Of a stretch of DNA of 64,000 nt, positions 44,401-51,754 are shown one piece after another. Below the pieces are notes generated by a model, which saw only the letters and a program-made list of their open reading frames with translations, had not been told where the DNA came from and did not search any database. The stretch lies in contig OY720097.1 of NCBI GenBank assembly GCA_963082875.1, forward strand, positions 8,254,501-8,318,500. The letters are read 5' to 3'. The number at the start of each line of letters is the position of its first letter. The first letter of the stretch is position 1. Origin of the DNA: Corella eumyota (lineage: Eukaryota > Chordata > Ascidiacea > Phlebobranchia > Corellidae). The translations under genes and the position numbers were made by a program.

Positions 44401-46252
44401 GCTACTTGGAATAGTTTATACTGTTTAACTTAAATTTAAATCAATCAACTAGGCAGAAATGGCGTAAGAACAACCTTAGTACATAGCCTAATACTTCATG
44501 TTATGTTTAATATCATAAAACTTAGATTACCTGTTGAAATTGTGCTGATGATTCGAGGCTTTCCATACTGCTTTCGCTTTCATCTCCCAAACAAGGTTCC
44601 ACAGTATCAATTTCCTCTGCTGTATTGTTGACAACTTGTAAATTGTTGTCACATGGGCTCTGATTCCCACCGTTGTGAGTGGGAGTTGTAACCACAATGG
44701 CTGCGTCACGCTCGAAACGAGCAGGGCTGGTATCTGGTTTCGCGGCGGTGTCGATTTCACAACAAACGTGTAAAACAAGATCGTTCACAAGATTGCTAAT
44801 GATATCAAAGCTATTTTCATTAATTGCATGCTGTTCCACAATCTTTTTTAAAATATATTCAACGACCTCAATGACGTCATCAGTTACGTTATCAACAGAT
44901 GCGCGTTGGTCTATAACAGACCCAATAGTTTGATTTGTATTTACGTTTTCAATGACAGTTATATTTTGATCTTCCATTGAGGAATATTCGCTGGATAAAG
45001 AATGGTTTGCAACGTCAGGTATGTAATCGTAGCCCACAATTCCATTCTCTATATCTACGTGATCCTGTTCTAACATCACCACCGGCTCACAGGTGACGTT
45101 ATCATTGGCAGAAATAACATCGTTCAAATCGATAGAGGCCTTTATCTCTTGCGGTACATCAGAGATATTGTTCCCAGCGTTTTCCAAATTTCGATCATGA
45201 TATACCGGAGAATCATCGCACAAATTTATATTGACGTCATTTTGAGGTGTTGTAACGCACAGGTGACCTACAATGTCGAGGCTTTTTAAATGGTCACGAC
45301 TTCTTTGAAGGTCCCCAGACAACGGTTCGATTAATTTTTCTGATGACAGATTGATAGCAGATTTGTCAGAATTTGTGTGTTCCTTATCGAGGTTGCTATT
45401 CTCCATACCATTGGAAACTATAGGCCCAATGTTCCCAAAATTATCGTTCTTGTCTTGGGTAAAATTAGTATGGTCTGCAGAAATATCCAAGTTGTGTTCA
45501 ATATTGTTTACAACTGTATTAATTAAATCTTTTACTACGGTTTCTATTTTGTTAAATTCTAAAATATGGACATTAATTGCAGATTCTGTATTGTTGCTTT
45601 CTACAACACTATTTGTTGTTAAACTTTTGTCCATTAAACTTTTTTTGTCAGGTGTTGCGCAACAATTTTGTTTCTTTGGTGAAGATGGTTTGTGTTTTTC
45701 TTGTTTCTCTATTTTTTCAAGCATAGCGTTGATTAAATCCTTAACAATTAATGTAGCGTCTTCGTTATTGTTAAAATCGTTTATGTCGTTAGAAACCGAG
45801 CTGTTTAGCGACCCATTTCCAGAGTTTAAACTATTCTCATCGTGAAATTTTCCCTCTAAAATATTTTCTTTTTGCGGGGTAAGATTTTTTGAAAAATATT
45901 CTTCATCCATTGAGCTAAAGGGGGAGCCCCCTGACAGATAACTGACCAAACCTGCAAAGTTACTTCCGTTTGGACCCCACGTGACTGGACGAACAAGGTC
46001 GCAGTCCACGCGGTTAATGACGTCGTTTCGATGACGTTGCCGGAAAGGTAAGGTAGATTTACTGAGCTTTAGCACGAACAATGCCAGTTTTTTGTTAGAC
46101 AAATCTGCAGAATGACGGTAGAGAAAGTTGCAGTGATCTTTAACCGACATTTCTATCAACGATTTCGGCCTTTTCGAGTTTCTGCCTCCTAAGTTAACCG
46201 GACAGGATTCGAGTCGTTCAATATCAAAATGCGACTGATGGCTATAATCCAT
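4420..46252 (-). CDS. STARD13: DLC1/STARD13/STARD8-family RhoGAP: SAM, RhoGAP and START, 19-exon long isoform
   Basis: The long isoform joins 46252-44531, 42870-42705, 42520-42033, 38920-38693, 38558-38448, 38026-37996, 29725-29654, 29552-29471, 26754-26703, 9839-9642, 9131-7959, 7751-7684, 6945-6766, 6657-6299, 6199-5974, 5810-5678, 5459-5217, 5112-4892 and 4705-4420. All phases match, giving 2012 residues. Order: novel N-terminus 1-905, SAM about 916-978, Ser-rich linker with adhesion motifs 985-1460, RhoGAP about 1525-1760, START about 1800-2010. The family switches off RhoA-type GTPases at focal adhesions. Human DLC1 isoform 1 has 1528 residues and STARD13 about 1113, so this form is unusually long. 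Sequence resembles STARD13 slightly more than DLC1, but a single gene predating the vertebrate split is the better reading. Two further first exons, at 34795 and 12567, give shorter forms. Confidence 0.9.
5678..6945 (-). CDS. STARD13: DLC-type gene: RhoGAP-domain exons
   Basis: Exons are 6945-6766, 6657-6299, 6199-5974 and 5810-5678. The first carries the conserved helix SLLKLTALMESY that precedes the GAP domain. The junction then reads W-SVPRFIRRIKVPDYKDKG into the GAP fold. The arginine finger is the R in VGLFRKPG (codon at 6483-6485, about residue 1582). Other GAP landmarks are DVADMVKQFFRDLPDPL, ATMLLPDEVRETLKTLL and ENQMNEANLATCFAPSL. Vertebrate relatives have FRKSG where this gene has FRKPG. 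The catalytic residues I can judge are present, so an active GAP is expected. The fourth exon, with DMKEMNENMAANQCLAFMI, matches the vertebrate segment after the fold. Confidence 0.93.
7684..9839 (-). CDS. STARD13: DLC-type gene: linker exons with adhesion-targeting motifs
   Basis: Exons are 9839-9642 (66 codons), 9131-7959 (391 codons) and 7751-7684. The first carries the family signature of an acidic run then EQCAISELWHLDGSNRWSRL, matching DEPCAISGKWTF in DLC1. The large exon encodes a Ser-rich, probably unstructured linker. Within it lie KSFLKRV (residue about 1106), FVVPKSHVPGKFPSAI, PGSIYDNIP (about 1336) and an LD-like helix WSVDEIVEQTESLKNF (about 1389-1408). In DLC1 the matching SIYDNVP and LD motifs bind tensin and talin/FAK. 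The large exon has strong GTATGA donor and TTTTCTAG acceptor sites. All known isoforms of this gene would contain these exons. Confidence 0.9.
11728..12567 (-). CDS. STARD13: DLC-type gene: alternative first exon C, giving a SAM-less isoform
   Basis: The ATG at 12567 opens 280 codons that end at a GTAAAA donor in phase 0, matching the phase-0 acceptor of the exon at 9839. Splicing gives ...CGCHE then SKETQTDEED and a 1308-residue protein without SAM. Joining the exon downstream of the SAM exons is blocked: from the acceptor-like TTTTGTTTTAG near 12650 there is an in-frame TAG before the ATG. It therefore reads as a start exon, perhaps behind a non-coding exon. The sequence is Ser-, Asn- and Arg-rich, with runs such as SSSSSCRSSGS, and no domain I recognise. 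Vertebrate DLC genes also use alternative promoters. Whether this exon is conserved is unknown. Confidence 0.75.
17507..17520. promoter_or_regulatory. RFX-type X-box
   Basis: The sequence GTTGCCATGGTTAC fits the near-palindromic X-box bound by RFX factors (GTNRCC, short spacer, RGYAAC) at all but one position, and a CRE-like GATGACGTAC follows immediately. A weaker relative, GTTTCTATAGCAAC, lies at about 18661-18674. RFX factors drive ciliary and some neural genes. The target here, if any, is not clear from sequence. Confidence 0.4.
26201..26336. repeat. 27-bp minisatellite, five units
   Basis: Units start at 26201, 26228, 26255, 26282 and 26309. Each begins GTGC(G/A) and contains a variant of GGTCCCGCAGCATGGTGACC. 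The last two units are more diverged and the fifth is about one base longer. The period is a multiple of three, so the minus strand stays open through it, but no coding role is supported. Confidence 0.85.
26703..29725 (-). CDS. STARD13: DLC-type gene: SAM-domain exons
   Basis: Exons are 29725-29654, 29552-29471 and 26754-26703. They encode RQAADVCKWLRAAGFPQYAH, then FPVDLESVNVDHDFLGQEHI, then RLNVLNKCANLKLDKSL. This matches the DLC SAM domain (ACDWLRAAGFPQYAQLYED, REHDFLDRDAIEALCRRLNTLNKCA) almost residue by residue. The first exon enters in phase 1 and accepts two different upstream donors, at 37996 (giving IAE-RQAAD) and at 34255 (giving SDLQ-RQAAD). The last exon leaves in phase 0 into the exon at 9839 after an intron of about 17 kb. 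The domain is shortened only slightly at its C-terminal end. Confidence 0.9.
29726..34254. other. DLC-type intron between SAM exons and first exon B
   Basis: About 4.5 kb of AT-rich intron. Apart from a long hairpin at 31589-31655 and one TGACGTCA at 33075 I see no feature. Short open frames here look like chance. Confidence 0.5.
31589..31655. ncRNA. Hairpin, possible small-RNA precursor
   Basis: Perfect 14-base arms TTTGCAGTCAAGTG (31589-31602) and CACTTGACTGCAAA (31642-31655) flank 39 bases. A second short stem, AAATC with GATTT, can form inside, leaving an asymmetric bulge and a loop of about 14 bases. Size fits a pre-miRNA, but the bulge is larger than usual. A short foldback repeat is the alternative. 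Confidence 0.25.
34255..34795 (-). CDS. STARD13: DLC-type gene: alternative first exon B, SAM-containing isoform
   Basis: The ATG at 34795 (context CAAAATGCC) opens 180 codons that end in phase 1 at a strong GTAAGT donor, matching the SAM exon at 29725. The mature form would have 1277 residues, near vertebrate DLC1/STARD13. The exon has a basic N-terminus with a PKA-type site RRAES, and a strongly basic block KRKSKSLRKRRR that could act as a nuclear signal. I see no known domain. The open frame runs upstream to 34840 but without another ATG. Two tiny upstream frames, at 34882-34862 and 34854-34846, precede the start and could damp translation. A TGACGTCA lies 26 bases past the donor. Confidence 0.8.
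34796..37995. other. DLC-type intron upstream of first exon B
   Basis: About 3.2 kb. It should contain the promoter of first exon B near its low-coordinate end. It also has one TGACGTCA at 36884 and two SINE-like copies at 37425-37735. No gene is supported. Confidence 0.5.
37425..37735 (-). repeat. Two tRNA-like SINE copies
   Basis: On the minus strand both copies read TAGTGTG(G/A)..., then GACTACGAGCCGAA or GAATTACGAGCCGAAGGG, then a B-box-like GAGTCGCACC or GTTTGTGCCGC. The spacing suits an internal Pol III promoter of a tRNA-derived SINE. The copies are diverged and lie in a DLC-type intron. A related copy lies at 38985-39130. Confidence 0.5.
37996..38920 (-). CDS. STARD13: DLC-type gene: three short exons of the long isoform
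   Basis: Exons are 38920-38693 (76 codons), 38558-38448 (37 codons) and a 31-base exon 38026-37996. They encode a Ser-rich stretch including SSKHSRASSFASLSSKHSSH and WSSPSSSLSSSPTNSP, then ALRDRETKIA leading into SAM. The last piece parallels EKEKAEIEAKEACDW before SAM in human DLC1. Phases are 0, 0 and 1, and all sites are GT/AG. There are two TGACGTCA sites within the first exon (38753, 38782), one of them coding across VTS. Splicing of the 31-base exon is inferred from phase and family match. Confidence 0.8.
38921..42032. other. DLC-type intron, AT-rich
   Basis: About 3.1 kb. Apart from the SINE-like copy at its low-coordinate end I see nothing that can be called. A small missed exon cannot be excluded, but the flanking phases already match. 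Confidence 0.5.
38985..39130 (-). repeat. tRNA-like SINE copy
   Basis: The minus strand reads GGTATCGGACTTTGAGTCGG then GGGTTTTGGGTTTGAGCC, aligned with the copies at 37425-37735. The GGGTTTGAGCC block resembles a B box. It lies in the intron between exons 38920 and 42033. Confidence 0.45.
42033..42870 (-). CDS. STARD13: DLC-type gene: exons 2 and 3 of the long isoform
   Basis: Exons are 42870-42705 (phase 0 to 1) and 42520-42033 (phase 1 to 0). The first encodes RPSTLEIGKWKSDLKIFSYL and an acidic end. The second encodes an unstructured segment with a short tandem motif, HGLLTPETN followed by GLLTPEIS, then KRRSKSLDRNQLF. The duplicated LLTPE could be a phosphodegron or proline-directed kinase target; that is inference. 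No domain is recognised. Nucleotides repeat almost exactly across the tandem motif, suggesting recent duplication. Confidence 0.8.
42871..44530. other. DLC-type first intron of the long isoform
   Basis: About 1.7 kb. The part at 43.4-44.0 kb is GC-richer than its surroundings and shares short words (AAATAGAATGCC) with 50225-50250, so it may be a degraded dispersed repeat. No gene is supported. Confidence 0.4.
44531..46252 (-). CDS. STARD13: DLC-type gene: first exon A of the long isoform, with four RII-like helices
   Basis: The ATG at 46252 (context AAAGAATGG) opens 574 codons that end in phase 0 at a GTAATC donor, joining to RPSTLEIG at 42870. An acceptor-like CCAATAG lies just upstream, so a non-coding first exon or trans-splicing is possible. 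The region is mostly acidic and Asn-rich, with a basic N-terminal 90 residues. Four separate segments have the pattern hh-xx-hh-xx-hh-xx-h: about 166-185, 236-255, 458-477 and 482-501. The two first share VKDLIN. Human DLC1 isoform 1 also has a long first coding exon, but I see no clear alignment. Link to the DLC gene rests on phase, strand and the absence of another start between. Confidence 0.75.
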
Positions 46253-49200
46253 TCTTTTACATTTGCCTATTGGTTAAAACAAATCACCTCTTACAAAAAC
46301 GTGAGGCTGCAAGAAAGAACATGAAAGTTAATACATATATTACTAGGTGTGGATTGATTAGGTATAAATAAACAAGCCTATGGTTCAATTTATTTCCTTA
46401 ACCATTATATCTGAATACTAAAGCTTATCGAAATTGGCATGCGTTTGCAATAACAAATTTGTTAAAATATTTTGAAGTGGAAATGCATTCAACCATAAAT
46501 GTAAAATATTTACATATTAACTTAGACACGTTTATAAAAATTTGTGCATGTTTAAGAAAACGTTTTTAGGTTAATAAACTAATAAAAAATTGAATTAATT
46601 TTCTTTAAAACTTTTATAAAATATTGAATTGAACCATTAAAAGTGATCGAAACCCATTCAATTAACACATTACAAGTCCTACGCCATTCTTGTTACATAA
46701 AGTTGATCAAATTTGATGTTTACTGTTTATATGCCCTGGGCTAGGCTTAAGATGGCTTTAGACGATAACTAATAATAAAAAAACAAGCAAATGTGTACGC
46801 ACAAAAAGAATTAACAGGTTCCTTAACACGGGCGATAGCAATCTCAAGAAATTCCAGCAAATCACGCTCATTTCTCCATTCTATAAATATCATAGCAATT
46901 TTTCTTTAAAACCGGGTCATGCATACTTTGGGTCTTACGAATATGTTTTCTAATGTTATATCGCAGCAAATCAGTAGCAAAACCGTTTTTATGACATCAC
47001 ATAAAGTTCAAAAGTTAAAGAATTTGCAGGTAAACGAGAGGCCTAAATTGTTCTAATTAAAATAACACAGCGCACCCTACTTAATACTATAAATACCACA
47101 GAAAAAAAAGAAAAGGAAAAAGAATATAGCCCGTTTTATCTTGAAACAAGAATGGCATCTTTATAATTCAATTTTAGAACAATGCGTGCACTTAATATCG
47201 ATAAAAATCAAATTCGCTTAAAATATCAAATTTAGATCCACTTCAAACGAAAAAGAAATGTCGAGTTGTAATCGCAGAACAGGATCTCATTTTTTGTCGG
47301 CAAGTTAAATTTACGACTCTGAACACTTTCCTTACTTTCGTTAAACAAAATTTTGTAAATACAAATACTAAGATCATTTAAAGTCTACCGTGAACTTATT
47401 AACTTTACGGACCTTGCCAAGTTTTTTAAACATTTTGAGGGTGTTTTAATAGTATAACTCAAATATATACCTTACCCGAACTATAAAATCACTATATAAC
47501 TAAAGATAGGTTATTATTAAAAAATGCGATAATTGTTACCTATTTTTCTTGTTACTTTAACAGTTTTCGCATTTTTTTACTTACGGTTCTAGTTTTTTTA
47601 TAATATTTCTGCAACAAATCTAAATCTAATGAAGTAATCCTACGAAAAATTAAAAATTCTATACGTTTTATTAATAAATTTATATACGAGATAAGCTAAC
47701 GAAAACAATTAAATTTGATACTAAAACCTTGACTGGTTACCACTTTTCTTTGTATATCGGCGACCATTTTCTACATTTTGCAAGTAAATACTATATCATA
47801 TAATTCCCGTAACGACCTAACACACTTGATACTGCTTCTCGCTATACCAAAAACACTAAATTAAATTTATTTATAGAAAAAAACACAAGCTTTAACTAGC
47901 GCGCAGACTAGAATATGGTAAGGTTATATCAAAATAAGTCGGTCCATAAGGTCAAGACATATGTCTTCTGCAAACAGATAGGTGTCGTGGGGTCATGCAC
48001 AAGGTCGCACGTGACTCATATTAGTATAACCCAATAACAAACGACTTCCATAACTAAGCTGTCAACTCATAAAATTTTACACTACAATAAAATTTTAATC
48101 GAAAAAAATATATTGGCAATAATTACGCTAAGTTTTAGATTAGTACATGTCTGTAGCATTCTATATCACAAGTTGTACGCGCGCCTATAAGCTAACTAGA
48201 TTATGATCTTCAAAAACGGCCTAAAGGTGCTTACCATCTTTAGTTTAAGTCAACCACAGCAATATTCGACGTCGAAAAGTTGCAAAAATACCAAGGATTT
48301 CGCCTTGAAACTGGTATGCGCGCTTCTACACTAAGCGGAACGGAATGCGTTCAAAAATACGCGTCGTCTACATAGCATACTAAGCCCTACGCTGAAACAA
48401 GTACACAGCAGGCCCAATATAATAAATCCGAGTGTTTCAATAAGCTTAAAATAAAACTAATCACCACGTTCATTTTCTCATTAAAGTTGACACATTGTAA
48501 AACTAATAATATAACTGATTTACTATTAATAAATTCAATCTAACTGTGATCTAAAATAGACATTCGATTAAAACATGTTCTCGAAAATCGTTTAGCTGGC
48601 AACTCTGTGCCCCTCATTATCGTTACGCGCGTGCCGAAGGTGTAGTTAACTAAGGCATTCGTAACTCCGGATTGACAGAACAAATGTCACGATTATTGTC
48701 AATAAACTATATTGCAGTTCTAAACGGACCGATAATTTTTTATAATTGTAACCACCATTTAAACAAGCAATAATCTTCAAATTTATTTTTGTTAGTTTTT
48801 TTGGTTTGTAAAATAAGGAAATAAGGAAAAATAACAGTTATTTATGACCTATTACACAGATAGTAATCAAAAAGCAACGTTTTTTAGCAGTTTTTTGCGT
48901 AGGTTTTGTTTTATAGATTCGACCCTGCTTGAAAATAAAACAAAAACAAAGCGAGAAATATATTTAAATAAAAACCCTATTTCTATACATTATGCCATGG
49001 CATATACGTCAATATGTCTTTTTTTCATTATTTTGTTTAGGATAAAAAATTACTATTGCCTTACGAAACAATACATTTATAAAAATACAATTCTGTTTAA
49101 CCGCTTATTTATAAAAATATTTTCTTTTCAAAGATGCAAAACAAACATCTATCCATTCAAGGGCGTTGTAAAGGCTACTATGTTTGCTTAGTACAATCTG

Positions 49201-50980
49201 CCCTTATGATATGGTTTGTGAAATGTTATGGTAAATTTAATGATTCAAATCGTTTTGAGTGACGGATAATTACCAAAAGATAAAAAGCATAAATTTGTTC
49301 TTGTAATATTTTTACTATTGACATACAATACGGAATTTTGAAGGTAATTGATGGTAAGGTTATTTAAATGAGCCAAGGTCGGTTTTATTAAAAAACCAAA
49401 CATATTTATAAAAAAACTAATTAAAATAGGTGTTCCCAGTGCGGCGTGGGAGTTCTGGGTCACGTGACCTCAGTGGCAGTTTAATCGACACTTAGCGACA
49501 CGCTGGCCACTTTGGACACTTGAAGTTAACCTGACAATATTTACGTTTCGTCGACTTTTGCGCCCGGCCAAACCAACAAGAATGTAAAGTAGCCTTTCCG
49601 TTATTATCACGTGTTAAGTTTTGATTATCAACATGTTCAATTTTTTTACTATTGGTTTTTACTAACTATATATAATCTTGAGTTAATTGCATATGTCAAT
49701 TGTGCTACTGATGACCGGTGTACTGTGCATACAATTGCAAGAGTTTCAAAAATTAAAGCAATTTTCAATAATTTAATTCGGCTAATTAAATTTTCAATAA
49801 TTTTCTTCTGCTAACTTAAACACTGGTACTAAATACCTCGAATTGAATACAATTTCGAAAAAAATAATCAATATTCGAAATAGCGATAAGTACTTAAGTA
49901 TATAACTCAATGTTATTTTGGTACGTCTGAAATATAATGATGTAACATTCACGAAAACAAAGAATCTTTCCATAACTAACGAACAAAATAAATATTTTCC
50001 TGCAGAGGTCATTAATTGCCCTTTTTCCCGCTTTTATTGTTATTTACCCAAATTCAAAAAATAATAATGCCAATTTTATATAAACAAAACATTCCTTAAA
50101 AACTGGGTGGGCTCTCAATAATTTTCAAGTAAACTTGTCTTAACTGTAAAAGGTCAAAGCCTAAAATAGTTAGCTCGCAACGTAAACGCTTTCTTTGTGC
50201 AAAAGTAAATAAAGGAATTGCCCGAATAAATAGAATGCCGGCTCAGTCTTGTTATAGGCATACTAAAGACGACAAAATGGTATCGAAAAAGTAAAGGCAA
50301 ATTTTTTTTAGAAATTAGAGTTTAAAAATTTCTTAATTGGGAAATTAAACCAACTTCTTCTGAAATATAAAAACTAGCGACGATATATAAAAAACAGCTA
50401 GGTATTTAGCATTACACCTCACCATTCCAATTCATTGTGCTTAGCTTTCAATGGTTTGACCCAATTTTTGAAACCATTTATGACAATTGTCAAGTTGATG
50501 TACCATAAGTCTTTTTAATTTCTCTTAATTGCTATATTACTCAATAAATCTCAGACTGTAAACTTATTTACTACTGTACGTATCTGGCCACTATAAGTAC
50601 AGCCAGTTATAACTTAACTAATTTATCGTAGTGACGTTTTTGACGATTTCGTTATTCAACTATGGTTCCGATTGTACTAAAATGTTGGTACAACCGATCT
50701 GATTTCACTTCTCATTGTTGTTGATAGAAAGACGAAGCGTGGCCCGTGTACTATCTCAAATGGGTAGGGAGTGACGAAAAGTTTTTTTTTAAATTCAAAC
50801 AAAAATTCTGTAACAGTATTTTAAACGAGACAATAATATAAATTAGCGTTACATTTTACATGTAATAAATTAGTGCTTGTGTTGGTAAAAGCGTGCTTGC
50901 TGTCTGGAGCCATTTGTGTCGCGTGGCCGTTGATTGCCTTGGTTGTGCTTACGCAGTAATCAACGACGAGCATTTATTTG

Positions 50981-51056
50981 GATATATCTTTATTCTCGAA
51001 AGTCGAATGCGCAACCTAAACATAGAGTAACATTAGTTACTCCGGCTCAGTCTTAA
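50981..51056 (+). repeat. Dispersed repeat family, copy A
   Basis: The stretch reads ATATATCTTTATTCTCGAAAG, then TCGAATGCGCAACC, then AACATAGAGTAACATTAG and a CTCCGGCTCAGTCT end. Copies B (59988-60048) and C (62275-62350) match in the same orientation. The element boundaries are not clear. Confidence 0.6.
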
Positions 51057-51129
51057 GTTGACTTTGGCAGTTTGGGATATTATAGATTATAATTGCCTCA
51101 TAATTAAACTGCTGATTTAATGCTGGCTC

Positions 51130-51190
51130 AGCAAGAGTTTATACCTTTAACGCGCCTTACTCAAGGGCGCTACAGCATGGTATCTATTTC
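51130..51190 (-). repeat. SINE tail fragment
   Basis: The minus strand has ACCATGCTGTAGCGCCCTT, then a block ending GGTATAAACTC. It aligns with the tail of the SINE-like copy at 54623-54745 (CCATGCTGTGACGCCCTT, then GGTATGAACC). Only the tail is present. Confidence 0.5.
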
Positions 51191-51754
51191 TCTTGCTATG
51201 GTCCCTGTTTTTAATAAAGCTTGCAGCAAATAAAGATGGCTGTTAAAATCTAGCAAAATGCAAACCTGAAAATTGTAACATTAGCATAAGGCAATGACTT
51301 TATGATTCTTAATAATATTTTTGTTTTGCTAAATATTAAAAAAAATAAACCAATTTAATTGCAAACTAGATTTATTTGATAAATAAAATATGGTTTAAAA
51401 TAATTTGTTATTTTCAATATAAATCCTTATAGACAAATAAAGATATGCATAAACAATAATTAATTAGAAAATTACAAAAATCAATAAAGAAAATATCAGG
51501 TTTTTAATTTTAACACTAAACAAGGCGACTTTCTCCCTTTAACCATTTTCCTTATTGTAATAAACCACAATTCAACAACAAAAATATGTAATAAACAAAA
51601 AAAGTTAAAATTTTAACACAATTGACTAGATCCCGTTACGCCACACTGACAAGATTCCGCTACGCTACGACGCGTTGCAAACTTAATGTGGCCTAAAACA
51701 ACCAGTCTTTTTTAAAGGCAACTTTTTAAAGCAAGGTTAGGTATTTATAAAAAA

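Larger units (their letters stand above)
46253..51754. other. Intergenic stretch between divergent genes
   Basis: About 5.5 kb between the DLC-type first exon A and the GPCR. Old dispersed repeats fill part of 50.2-51.2 kb. A 115-codon open frame near 48.9 kb is AT-rich without recognisable features. The DLC long-form promoter should lie at the low end. No gene is supported. Confidence 0.5.

Noticed and set aside
45351-45845. Long + strand open frame (164 codons) opposite first exon A
   Set aside because: It is the antisense shadow of a well-supported exon with phase-matched splicing; no start context or family similarity.
48844-49191. 115-codon open frame on + strand
   Set aside because: AT-rich Lys/Ile/Phe/Tyr composition, no motif, no splice support; chance frame.
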